Shown here one piece after another: positions 16,270 through 23,083 of a stretch of 46,259 bases of DNA. The translations under genes and the position numbers were made by a program. The notes under the pieces were generated by a model. The model was not told the origin of the DNA. It did no database searches and saw only the letters and a list, made by a program, of their open reading frames with translations. How positions within the stretch are numbered: position 1 is the first letter of the stretch; the number at the start of each line of letters is the position of its first letter. Source of the stretch: Prevotella sp. (GTDB lineage Bacteria; Bacteroidota; Bacteroidia; Bacteroidales; Bacteroidaceae); NCBI GenBank assembly GCA_017412705.1, contig JAFPWS010000019.1, positions 1 to 46,259 of the forward strand, read 5' to 3'.

Positions 16270-16396
16270 TTGTACTAATCAATTTGGGATTTGAACCTGA
16301 AATGCGTTTCTAAACATCAAATCAGCTTGTCTTTCCATATTTTTCAAGGCTGCGACCAATGACGGGAGCAGCCGACGGACTTCAAGGGAAAGAAAT

Positions 16397-16434
16397 GCCC
16401 GACACCGCTACACCGATTGATAACAGTGCCGGGC
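16397..16434 (-). terminator. Terminator of the small gene at 16563
   Basis: On the minus strand GCCCGGCAC pairs with GTGTCGGGC (one G-U pair) and is followed by ATTTCTTT. On the plus strand the same stem has an A/C mismatch, which points to a minus-strand transcript. It lies about 130 bases beyond the stop codon. The flanking 16270-16562 holds nothing else I can call. Confidence 0.5.
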
Positions 16435-16562
16435 TGATGTTTCATAGTGTAGATTTTATATCTTGTAGTCTATCGTCTCTTTGAAAATGACCTCCCTATT
16501 CTCACGAACCAAGAGGCCGCCTAACAATATGCACAAATTGATGTGCAGACAGAAAAGTTCAA

Positions 16563-16796
16563 TCAATAGCCGTACATCACTGCGTCGTACACCTCGCAAG
16601 GCTGGCCGAACTCAGGCGTACTGGAGAAATGCGGTTCTTGGCATGTGTCCCAATCAATGGAACATCCACGAGGGAAAGTAGATGCCATAAAGCCGTCAAT
16701 CAGCTCGATTTCGAGGTCACTCAGCCCCGTAGGGTCATCGTTGGCGATGTAGGGTACTGCATAAGCAGGAATTTGATACGTGTCGCAATGTCTCAT
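16563..16796 (-). CDS. Small protein of mobile-element type, unknown function
   Basis: A 77-residue acidic protein (MRHCDTYQIPAYAVPYIAND, then DPTGLSDLEIELIDGFMAST). The sequence 'xYAxxYIxNxDPTGLSDxEIxxID' is one I associate with small proteins scattered in Bacteroidota conjugative elements and phages; no function is known to me. It has four cysteines or histidines near the ends but no evident metal site. The gene lies about 20 bases beyond the end of the repeated leader cassette (16822-17034), in the same arrangement as the ComF-like gene and its own copy, and a terminator follows. It is the left-most gene that looks element-borne. Confidence 0.6.
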   Translation of the reverse strand: MRHCDTYQIPAYAVPYIANDDPTGLSDLEIELIDGFMASTFPRGCSIDWDTCQEPHFSSTPEFGQPCEVYDAVMYGY

Positions 16797-16821
16797 TTGC
16801 TATCTGTTTGAGGGTTTAACT

Positions 16822-17034
16822 TTTTCCCTTTGGTTTGGAGCTTTTGCTCCTTGCCGTTCGGGAATTGTTTTTACGATGCCCCAAAAGGTAGCCGTGCGGC
16901 GCATGACAATCGGAAGGTGTGTTGCCAACTGCCGAAAATACGCTCATCATGAAATAATGAGGAAGATTTTCGCCTGTTGGCAATGAAAACCGAGGCCATC
17001 CGACGACGGCTTCATACCTTTGCATCGGAAAATC
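16822..17034. repeat. Leader cassette, copy 1
   Basis: About 213 bp similar along its whole length to 19040-19256. A 36-bp block at 16822-16857 is identical to 19040-19075, and a 20-bp block at 17015-17034 to 19237-19256. It contains the small hairpin GGAGC-TTTT-GCTCC. Each copy is immediately upstream of a minus-strand gene. The minus-strand frame through it reads AVVGWPRFSLPTGENLP, closely matching copy 2 (AVVEWPRYSLPADRNLP). A plus-strand small frame also overlaps its right end. Confidence 0.75.
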
Positions 17035-17135
17035 ATCTCCTGAACGCCAAGGAGCGGCTGGCAAGAACATCGGGCCACCTTGCGGAGCAGCTTATGGCAC
17101 GACGGGCACGACGGAAAGGGCAAGCGGAACGATGA
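16983..17135 (+). CDS. Possible 50-residue basic protein
   Basis: A plus-strand frame reading MKTEAIRRRLHTFASENHLL, then NAKERLARTSGHLAEQLMAR and a basic end (RARRKGQAER). It is strongly basic and helical, and I believe similar short frames are found in other Bacteroidota elements. Its first 17 residues match the frame at 19205 in the second leader cassette. It could be a real small DNA- or RNA-binding protein, or simply the opposite strand of a conserved leader RNA. It overlaps the cassette, so only one strand may be used. Confidence 0.4.
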   Translation: MKTEAIRRRLHTFASENHLLNAKERLARTSGHLAEQLMARRARRKGQAER

Positions 17136-17156
17136 CAGAACCGCCAGCAGAGCCTC

Positions 17157-17601
17157 TGCCAGCAGTCAGCGGATTTCTGTCACAGGCTGAGTCATCGACC
17201 ATCGGGAGTGCAGCCCGTGCGGAAATCTGCCGACTGTCTGACAATGGCTCGATGACCCTCACTTCCGTCCGGCCCTGAACGGAAGGCGAAAGCGGTGTCA
17301 GTAGTGACGTTCGCACTCGCTGCGGACATGACTACCGACACGGCTTTCGGGGAACTCCAGTATTCCAGGGATAAAGGCACAGTGCAGTATGACCATCGGA
17401 GATACCTATGTCCCGAAGCAGTGTCTGCGGCTCGTCCGCTGACTCTGAAATTGCCCAGTGCAATTTGGCTTCTCTTGGACGGAACCTTTGCCTGCTGCCA
17501 GCAAGCCGTAAGCCGTCAGTCAGTACCGACTGATCAGTTGCCCATGCAATACTTGTACTGCATAGGCAGCGTAAGGAGCGTGCTGACTGACAGCCTACGG
17601 C
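17157..17601 (-). ncRNA. Array of long stem-loops, candidate structured RNA or DNA
   Basis: No convincing gene lies between 17136 and 17784. Instead there are several long imperfect hairpins. First: 15-base arms CAGTCAGCGGATTTC...GAAATCTGCCGACTG near 17164-17237 with an inner CAC-GGCTG/CAGCC-GTG helix. Second: CGAAAGC, GTGTC, GTAGT (17287-17305) with ACTAC, GACAC, GCTTTCG (17331-17349). Third: AAATTGC (17448-17454) with GCAATTT (17460-17466). Fourth: GCCGTA (17505-17510) and a 12-base arm (17515-17526) with 17580-17591 and 17596-17601, capped by TGCCcATGCA/TGCATaGGCA. GACCATCGG recurs near 17195, 17390 and 17683. Most mismatches are A/C on the plus strand, which become G-U on the minus strand, favouring minus-strand RNA. 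Confidence 0.5.
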
Positions 17602-17784
17602 AACGGCAGTGGGTAGTGGTTCCGTCCCACATCCTCCCAAGTCATCCGTAGCCCTCCCAATGATAAGGGCAAAGAACTATCGACCATCGGCGATACCTCT
17701 TTACGGGCGAAGCAGAACGGTTCGACACGAAGGTTGCGACCCATAGGGAGCAACCGACCCGACGAGGAAAAGGATGGAGAAGCC

Positions 17785-18480
17785 CTAAAGCTTCCCCACC
17801 TCATGATAACTGTAATAAGCCCCATCGGTCACTATCACATGGTCGAGGAAATGAATGCGCATCACCTCACATGCCTTCTTGATGGCCATCGTCAGCGTAT
17901 CGTCGCACTTGCTCGGAGTCAGGCAACCCGACGGGTGGTTATGCACAGCTGCGAGAATCGTTGCATTCGACAGCACCGCCTCGCGCATCATCACGCGGAT
18001 GTCGGCACACGTTTCGGTAATACCTCCCTGGCTGATACGTACCGACTTTATCAGCCGGTAGTTCTGATTCATCAGCAGGATATGAAACTCCTCCGTCTGT
18101 AGGTCGCGCATCCTTGGAAACATATAGTTGTAAATCCTCACTGCGGTTCCCATGTCGGGCTTCGGCTCCGCTGCTGCCATCTGTCTGCGCCTGCCGAGTT
18201 CCACCGCTGCCATAATCTTACAAGCCGTCTGCACGCCCACGCCCTCGATGTCCTCCAACTCATCGAAACGAGCCTTGCCGAGCGCATTGAGATTATTGCC
18301 GAACTTGCGAAGGATGTTGTTGGCCACATCGACGGCACTCTGCTGAGCCGTGCCGCATCCCACCAGCAGGGAAATCAGCTCTGCGTCGCTCATCTGCTCT
18401 GCGCCGAGGTTCTGAAGTTTGTCACTTGGGCGGTCTTGTGGTGCCCACTGCTTAATGCTAAGTCTTAATGCTGCATTCAT
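17785..18480 (-). CDS. radC: RadC family protein (JAMM/MPN+ domain)
   Basis: A 231-residue protein of usual RadC length. An N-terminal helix-hairpin-helix region (LEDIEGVGVQTACKIMAAVE, about residues 75-95) precedes a JAMM metalloprotease-like domain with HNHPSG...PS..D near residues 180-193, so the zinc-binding HxH(x)nD is intact. Despite the old name it is not a proven repair protein; element-borne copies are very common in Bacteroidota and often accompany antirestriction functions. It begins 2 bases after the stop codon of the ComF-like gene and must share its transcript. A hairpin-rich, gene-free region follows. Confidence 0.9.
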   Translation of the reverse strand: MNAALRLSIKQWAPQDRPSDKLQNLGAEQMSDAELISLLVGCGTAQQSAVDVANNILRKFGNNLNALGKARFDELEDIEGVGVQTACKIMAAVELGRRRQMAAAEPKPDMGTAVRIYNYMFPRMRDLQTEEFHILLMNQNYRLIKSVRISQGGITETCADIRVMMREAVLSNATILAAVHNHPSGCLTPSKCDDTLTMAIKKACEVMRIHFLDHVIVTDGAYYSYHEVGKL

Positions 18481-18482
18481 AA

Positions 18483-19019
18483 TCAGTTAAAATATTGTTT
18501 GGTTCTACGATAATTCTTTGTCTTGGCGAGGAAGAGCGTCATGCGCACGTCTGCCCCTGCTGCCTGCATCTGCTCGATGAAAGCGTTAGCGGTCTGACAG
18601 GTCGTGCAAATGTCATCTATCAGCAACACCCGCTTGCCTTGAAAGTAGTCGCTGTCTATCTGCACATTGCTCTCCGTCTGCTTGCCGTGCTTGCGGCTGA
18701 TATGCACCTTTTCGCGCTTTCCGACCACTTGGATATGCTCAAAGCCGTTGATGGCTCCGCACTTGGCGCACACGTCAGCCGAGAACCGCTTGTATCTGCG
18801 GTCGTTCGTGCGCTTGCAACTGGCAGGGATGCAAACGATGATGGTATTTGTCAAGTCCATCTGCGAGAGAGCCTTGCTTACAAGCTTCGTAGCCCAATGG
18901 GTAGCGAATCTCTGCCCTGCCTTGAACCCAAGCAGAAATCGGTCGGTCTCTTGCGTCTCGAAGTTCGCCTTGCGCATGTACCGCTGCGGAACGTAGTCTA
19001 AAAGTGCAATTTTGAGCAT
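18483..19019 (-). CDS. ComF-like phosphoribosyltransferase-domain protein
   Basis: A 178-residue protein from the ATG at 19019 (MLKIALLDYVPQRYMRKANF). The frame continues 72 codons upstream through the leader cassette, but that part matches copy 1 of the cassette where it is cut off by a stop, so it is not counted. The PRPP-binding loop VLLIDDICTTCQTANAFIEQ (about residues 135-154) identifies a type I phosphoribosyltransferase fold as in ComF. The zinc finger that starts true ComF proteins is missing, though a CAKCG pair occurs mid-protein. ComF proteins act in handling of single-stranded DNA during uptake; in this element a similar role at DNA entry is plausible but unproven. Co-transcribed with radC. 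Confidence 0.75.
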   Translation of the reverse strand: MLKIALLDYVPQRYMRKANFETQETDRFLLGFKAGQRFATHWATKLVSKALSQMDLTNTIIVCIPASCKRTNDRRYKRFSADVCAKCGAINGFEHIQVVGKREKVHISRKHGKQTESNVQIDSDYFQGKRVLLIDDICTTCQTANAFIEQMQAAGADVRMTLFLAKTKNYRRTKQYFN

Positions 19020-19039
19020 CTTGTATCTGAGTTTTAATC

Positions 19040-19256
19040 TTTTCCCTTTGGTTTGGAGCTTTTGCTCCTTGCCGTCTGCGGGACTTGTTTTTACGATGCT
19101 CACAAAAGGTGGCCGTCGGCGATAAGGCAATCGGAAGGTTACGTTGCCAACAGTCCGAAATACTCGTTCACCAATGGGGAAAGGAAGATTTCTGTCTGCT
19201 GGCAATGAATACCGAGGCCATTCGACGACAGCCATTTACCTTTGCATCGGAAAATC
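19040..19256. repeat. Leader cassette, copy 2
   Basis: Second copy of the ~215-bp cassette described at 16822-17034, with the same hairpin GGAGC-TTTT-GCTCC and the same conserved minus-strand frame. Here the minus-strand frame runs without a stop into the ComF-like gene. The plus strand carries TACCTTTG (19237-19244) as does copy 1 (17015-17022), a -7-like box pointing right. Confidence 0.75.
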
Positions 19257-19345
19257 TGGCACCGTTGACGGCCAAGGCGTTCAAAGACAAACAGGAAACA
19301 AAAACCCCACTCCAGTTACGAAGTGGGAATGAATATCGAAGATAA
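19205..19345 (+). CDS. Possible 46-residue protein sharing its start with the frame at 16983
   Basis: Reads MNTEAIRRQPFTFASENLAP, then diverges (LTAKAFKDKQETKTPLQLRS). The first 17 residues match MKTEAIRRRLHTFASEN of the other cassette, but the rest is unrelated and runs through a minus-strand terminator, so this copy is probably a broken or fortuitous frame. Confidence 0.25.
   Translation: MNTEAIRRQPFTFASENLAPLTAKAFKDKQETKTPLQLRSGNEYRR
19296..19327 (-). terminator. Rho-independent terminator of the DnaB-like gene
   Basis: On the minus strand CCCACT (arm at 19322-19327) pairs with AGTGGG (arm at 19306-19311) over a 10-base loop and is followed by GTTTTTGTTT. It lies about 50 bases beyond the DnaB-like stop codon, so the ComF/radC transcript must start within or beside the leader cassette. 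Confidence 0.75.
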
Positions 19346-19375
19346 CTGTCTCTACATGTTTTTCAGACTTTTCTT

Positions 19376-20332
19376 TTATAGAGGAAGACTCGATAAATTG
19401 TCTTCTATAGGAATCTCATAATTATCCATTTCTGAAAAATCAATCATTCCTTCATTTGCAAATGCACCACAATCCTCACGGAAATCCAGCAAGAAATCAC
19501 CGACAGGTCCTCTTACGTTCTTTGTAATGAAGATCTGAGCCTTATTATGGAGATCTCGCCCATAGCCATCCTCATAGATTTTATAAACAGACGGACGGTT
19601 GACTATCATAAGCACATCAGAGTAGCCATCTATGCTTTCTCTGTCATTGAGTTCTTTAATAGTTGGGTGCATCTTCTCATAATTAGATTCACCAACAACA
19701 CCATTCATATAGGCTGTAATGAAGATAGGAACGTTCAATTCGCGAGCAAGTTGTTTCACTCTGCCGACCATTGATGTTTCAAAATGATGATGATGATATA
19801 CCAATTCTATGCCATCAAGGAAAATTGCTTTGAGATGATGCTTTTCCACAGCATTCTTGCACATATCGCAGATTGGTCCTTCTTCAAAATGAAGGGAATC
19901 TTCAATAATAATGGGAGCTTGTACTAGTTTATCCATCTTGTCATTAAGAATTGACCATTGCCTGTCATTTATATCTCCATTAAGAAGGTTCCTAAGCGGC
20001 AATCCTGCTTGCAATGCAATCAACCGGTCTACACTTGCTTCCTTGACGTATCTTAATGAGTAGAACAACACGGGGATTTTATTCTCCACAGCCATATTCC
20101 TCATTATGGACATCTCCAATGACAACCTACCCATATTTGACCTGCCTGCTATCGTTATCAGTTCACCTTCTTGAAATCCACACACCGCTTCATCCAATCT
20201 ATAGAAACCTGAGTGCAAGCCGGGTGTCCCTGTATTCAAAGCAGCCCTTCGAATAAGTCGCTCCAGCGATCTCTTGGTACAAGTACCAACACGTAGTAGC
20301 TCTTCCTGCCTATTCTCATTTGATTTATTCAT
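19376..20332 (-). CDS. DnaB-like helicase-fold protein with degenerate ATPase site
   Basis: A 318-residue protein from the ATG at 20332. It covers the RecA-like C-terminal domain of DnaB (TPGLHSGFYRLDEAVCGFQE; LKAIFLDGIELVY; KNVRGPVGDFLLDFR) but key residues are changed. The Walker A is GRSNMGRL (residues 63-70) in place of GxxxMGKT, the SLE(M) catalytic segment reads SLR (92-94), the DYLQ Walker B reads DGIE, and the QLNR sensor reads YMNG. It lacks the DnaB N-terminal domain. It is therefore probably not an active helicase; it may load or regulate another helicase or form an inactive ring. A terminator separates it from the gene at 20475, although a readthrough transcript is likely because little room is left for a promoter. 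Confidence 0.75.
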   Translation of the reverse strand: MNKSNENRQEELLRVGTCTKRSLERLIRRAALNTGTPGLHSGFYRLDEAVCGFQEGELITIAGRSNMGRLSLEMSIMRNMAVENKIPVLFYSLRYVKEASVDRLIALQAGLPLRNLLNGDINDRQWSILNDKMDKLVQAPIIIEDSLHFEEGPICDMCKNAVEKHHLKAIFLDGIELVYHHHHFETSMVGRVKQLARELNVPIFITAYMNGVVGESNYEKMHPTIKELNDRESIDGYSDVLMIVNRPSVYKIYEDGYGRDLHNKAQIFITKNVRGPVGDFLLDFREDCGAFANEGMIDFSEMDNYEIPIEDNLSSLPL

Positions 20333-20364
20333 ATGCAATATCGTATTTTTAATGATAACTTTTG

Positions 20365-20399
20365 AAGTAAAAACCTCACGGCCTTCACAGGAGGTGAGG
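20365..20399 (-). terminator. Terminator or attenuator before the DnaB-like gene
   Basis: On the minus strand CCTCAC pairs with GTGAGG (arms 20394-20399 and 20374-20379) and is followed by TTTTTAC. It lies in the 143-bp gap between the genes at 20475 and 20332, only about 35 bases before the second start, so partial termination is likely. Confidence 0.6.
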
Positions 20400-20474
20400 G
20401 AATGCATAATTTGATTAATCGTATGAACTAAAAGATATTATCCTGAATAATCTTAGTACCTTAATACTAACCTA

Positions 20475-21719
20475 TTATATCTTGACCATAGCCGACTGGC
20501 TGCGACTGGCGAGCTGGCCTATCTCCGTGCCATAACTCTGGTGGAGTGCTGATCTTAGTAGCACCTCTTTCTCAGCCCCACCAGTCAGCCGCAGGTATCT
20601 GATACCCATTTCCGGCGAGATTTCCTTGTCGGGCAAGGCCACTCCATTCAGGCGAGCCCACACCATGTAGTCGCCATTGCGAGTTTTCTTGATTCCGCTC
20701 TCGTTGAAGTGTAACGTCTCGCTCAGCCCTTCGTTCAGCGGACTTGGCTTCAGGGCGAGTTCATCCCTCGACTCCATGATTCGGCTTTCCTCAATCAGCA
20801 CGTCGTCTGCCTCGGAGAGAACCTTGTCCACCTGATTGATGTTCAGCATCACCATTGGCACGACGAGACCGTTGCCAGCGTCCCTGTCCCAAAGCTTCAG
20901 ATGATACTTGCTGGCCATTGACACAGCATCATCACCAAGAGCCTCGTAGAAGTCCTGCTGCTCCATCAGCACATGGTCGTATCTATACTTGCTGAGGACG
21001 GAGTTGTACTCCTCCATAATATCATCCGTCTTCAACTGTCGCTGCATCTCCACTGAATTATAGTGTACCAGCGTGTGCTGCACATCTTCAAGCTGAGCAT
21101 TCAGCATGTTACCCGTACTGATGATATAATCTCCACCACCCATCATGTTCCATTCCTGGCCGTAAACCAGATTGATGGTCTTGCCGCTTTCTGTGAACAG
21201 ATTGACGCTTCCGCGACCATCGAAATCGACGAAGCATATATTCTCTGTGGTGTCAATGTCTCCATCTTTCGAGTAGATGGGGAACTTCCCAAGATTCACG
21301 ATGGCATGATCATTGCGGTTAAACTGAAGCAGATAGTCCAAGGTCTGCTGAGCCAAAGAAAGCCTGTCGGCCTTATAATCCTCTTCCGATGACCATCCGG
21401 CAACATTGATTTCAGCGTGTTTCCAGAGACTGATAGGATTCAAGTCAGTGAGCAACAATGCTTCTCTGCCCTCATCACTGAGATTCATCCAACTGATGGC
21501 ACCTTCATCCATCAGCTTTTCACTCGTCTGCCACCCCAGCACTTCAAAGAGTCTGTTGGCATCATCGTCAAAGACAAACCATTTGTCACCATTCGGGAAA
21601 ATAACAATGTCATCACGCCGGTTCTTTATCTTCGCGCGCTCTTTTCTCAAAGCCCGGATGTCATCCGAGAAAGTTTCGTCATTACCGACGGTATTCATTC
21701 TTTCTTGTGTCATAGTCAT
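20475..21719 (-). CDS. Protein with MutS domain-I-like segments, element-borne
   Basis: A 414-residue protein. Residues 233-305 (EEYNSVLSKYRYDHVLMEQQ, DFYEALGDDAVSMASKYHLK, VPMVMLNINQVDKVL) follow the consensus of the MutS mismatch-recognition domain I, including the FYE triad (257-259). Residues 34-66 (RDDIVIFPNGDKWFVFDDDA) look like a second, more degenerate copy. MutS core, ATPase and clamp domains are absent. The last ~70 residues (NGDYMVWARLNGVALPDKEI; MGIRYLRLTGGAEKEVLLRS) match the end of the ArdC-like protein at 25034. It could bind irregular or entering DNA; this is inference. Its ATG overlaps the stop codon of the lipoprotein gene by one base (TAATG). Confidence 0.65.
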   Translation of the reverse strand: MTMTQERMNTVGNDETFSDDIRALRKERAKIKNRRDDIVIFPNGDKWFVFDDDANRLFEVLGWQTSEKLMDEGAISWMNLSDEGREALLLTDLNPISLWKHAEINVAGWSSEEDYKADRLSLAQQTLDYLLQFNRNDHAIVNLGKFPIYSKDGDIDTTENICFVDFDGRGSVNLFTESGKTINLVYGQEWNMMGGGDYIISTGNMLNAQLEDVQHTLVHYNSVEMQRQLKTDDIMEEYNSVLSKYRYDHVLMEQQDFYEALGDDAVSMASKYHLKLWDRDAGNGLVVPMVMLNINQVDKVLSEADDVLIEESRIMESRDELALKPSPLNEGLSETLHFNESGIKKTRNGDYMVWARLNGVALPDKEISPEMGIRYLRLTGGAEKEVLLRSALHQSYGTEIGQLASRSQSAMVKI

Positions 21720-22216
21720 TATGGTAATGGAAACTCGATAGTTTTGATAATCACACCACCTTCCTTGTCGAAGAAGAACCAGCGTTCAGCGCGGTAGTCC
21801 ATTTCGTGCCCGCCTTTTGCCTCGTAGTCAATCTTCACCTTCCATCCGTTCCATTCACCTTTCTTGTCGCACTCGAACAGCATTCCTCTCAGGTCGGCAT
21901 TAGCTCTCATCTGACGTTCAGCCAGGTTGATGACATAATCATCACTGGGGTCAAAGGTTACCATGTTGTTTGTGCGGCTCATTATCTGCTTCGTCACCTT
22001 CTGCATTGTGGCCATCACTGCTTTCTTCTCTTCCGGTGACAGATAGCTTGTTCCGAAAGTGGAGTCAGGCTCCGACACACCGAGGATCTTCACGTCCGTA
22101 CTCTCGCCCAGGGATTGGCAGAGACTGATCTCCGCCAAATCCTTCATCTGCTGTTTCTTGTCCGAGCATGCTGTCATTCCAAGCAGGACAGCCACTGCTA
22201 TCATGAGTTTCTTCAT
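21719..22216 (-). CDS. Lipoprotein of unknown function
   Basis: A 165-residue protein with a lipoprotein signal (MKKLMIAVAVLLGMTAC; lipidated Cys17). The mature part is charged and mixed alpha/beta (SYLSPEEKKAVMATMQKVTK; ERWFFFDKEGGVIIKTIEFP). I do not recognise the family. It lies between the zinc-finger gene (12 nt upstream) and the MutS-like gene (overlapping by one base), so it belongs to the same operon. A membrane lipoprotein amid DNA-handling genes may assist the transfer apparatus or act in entry exclusion; neither can be shown from sequence. Confidence 0.7.
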   Translation of the reverse strand: MKKLMIAVAVLLGMTACSDKKQQMKDLAEISLCQSLGESTDVKILGVSEPDSTFGTSYLSPEEKKAVMATMQKVTKQIMSRTNNMVTFDPSDDYVINLAERQMRANADLRGMLFECDKKGEWNGWKVKIDYEAKGGHEMDYRAERWFFFDKEGGVIIKTIEFPLP

Positions 22217-22228
22217 TATTTCTGCAAT

Positions 22229-23080
22229 TTAAATTCTGATTACCTGATTCTCCTTGTTCAATCCAAGGCGCTTGTAGTAAATCGTGCCGTCCTCCTTAAA
22301 TAGTTCCAGCACTTCCTTGGTCTGTCCATCCTCACATATCTGTCTGGCTTCCTCCACAGTCACCTCGTGGCCCGAAATGTTCCGCCAGATGGAGAAGTTA
22401 CATGGATGATCCTTATCCTTGTAGTTACTGCAGTTGTAGGCTTTCATGCCCACATGTATCTCACCTCCGCAGACAGGACATTTGGTTATCTTCGACTCCA
22501 AGGACACACTTCCTTTCTCATTCAGCTGAAGCGTAGAGGAGAACATATGTCCGTCGTTCGTAGAAAAGCCGTCAAGTGTCAACCGCTCACCACTGAGGAA
22601 TCTCTCCACTTCCTCGTCCGTAATCTTACGGTTGCAGATGATACCCATCATATAGAAGTCGCAGGTGGGATTCGGCCCGACATGATTTTCACAGGCATAG
22701 CCCTTACTCGTTTTCTTCACCCTTCCACCGCATATAGGGCAGCTGCCTTCCATATAGTGAGATACGAAATCAAGATGCACTTTACCATCCTCGATGATGA
22801 ACATGGCCAGGAATGGCTGGTTCTTCTTGTTCTTCATCTCCATGATGCCCGTCCTACCCTCACTGAGCAACTGACGGCAAATCTCCTCCGTCATTTCCAC
22901 CCCATGCATCTTGCGGTGGATGACGAACTGGCAACGCCGACCCTCCTTGGTCGTGCCGTTGCAACAGAATCCCAACGGCGACTCCATTACGTCGCCGCCA
23001 CATACGGGACATTTTCCAATTACCTTTTTTTCTGTCATTTCTGTCTTTTCTCTTGTCATATTGTTAGTTTCTTCTTCCAT
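22229..23080 (-). CDS. Stand-alone triple zinc-finger repeat of type IA topoisomerase tail
   Basis: A 283-residue protein made of three repeats of about 85-90 residues. Each begins with a four-cysteine finger: C24/C27/C40/C50, C114/C117/C130/C140 and C201/C204/C217/C227 (CPVCGG or CPICGG first). Each is followed by a helix and a beta segment (EEICRQLLSEGRTGIMEMKN; EEVERFLSGERLTLDGFSTN; EEARQICEDGQTKEVLELFK). This is the repeated C-terminal DNA-binding unit of Bacteroidota topoisomerase III-like enzymes, but the catalytic topoisomerase part is absent. It likely binds single-stranded DNA or docks on a topoisomerase. It starts 3 bases after the upstream stop codon. Confidence 0.8.
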   Translation of the reverse strand: MEEETNNMTREKTEMTEKKVIGKCPVCGGDVMESPLGFCCNGTTKEGRRCQFVIHRKMHGVEMTEEICRQLLSEGRTGIMEMKNKKNQPFLAMFIIEDGKVHLDFVSHYMEGSCPICGGRVKKTSKGYACENHVGPNPTCDFYMMGIICNRKITDEEVERFLSGERLTLDGFSTNDGHMFSSTLQLNEKGSVSLESKITKCPVCGGEIHVGMKAYNCSNYKDKDHPCNFSIWRNISGHEVTVEEARQICEDGQTKEVLELFKEDGTIYYKRLGLNKENQVIRI

Positions 23081-23083
23081 CCT

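Noticed and set aside
16281-16305. Sequence resembling a tRNA T-loop (GGTTCAAATCCC on the minus strand), a possible integration target
   Set aside because: The flanking bases do not form a T-stem or acceptor stem and there is no CCA end.
16481-16681. Plus-strand frame of 66 codons overlapping the gene at 16563
   Set aside because: No family resemblance and antisense to a more plausible small gene.
17505-17601. Integron attC-like recombination hairpin
   Set aside because: The GTTRRRY/RYYYAAC ends needed for attC are absent.
17092-17651. Several 60-120-codon frames on both strands in the hairpin region
   Set aside because: They overlap each other on both strands, have no recognisable motif, and inverted repeats naturally create such frames.
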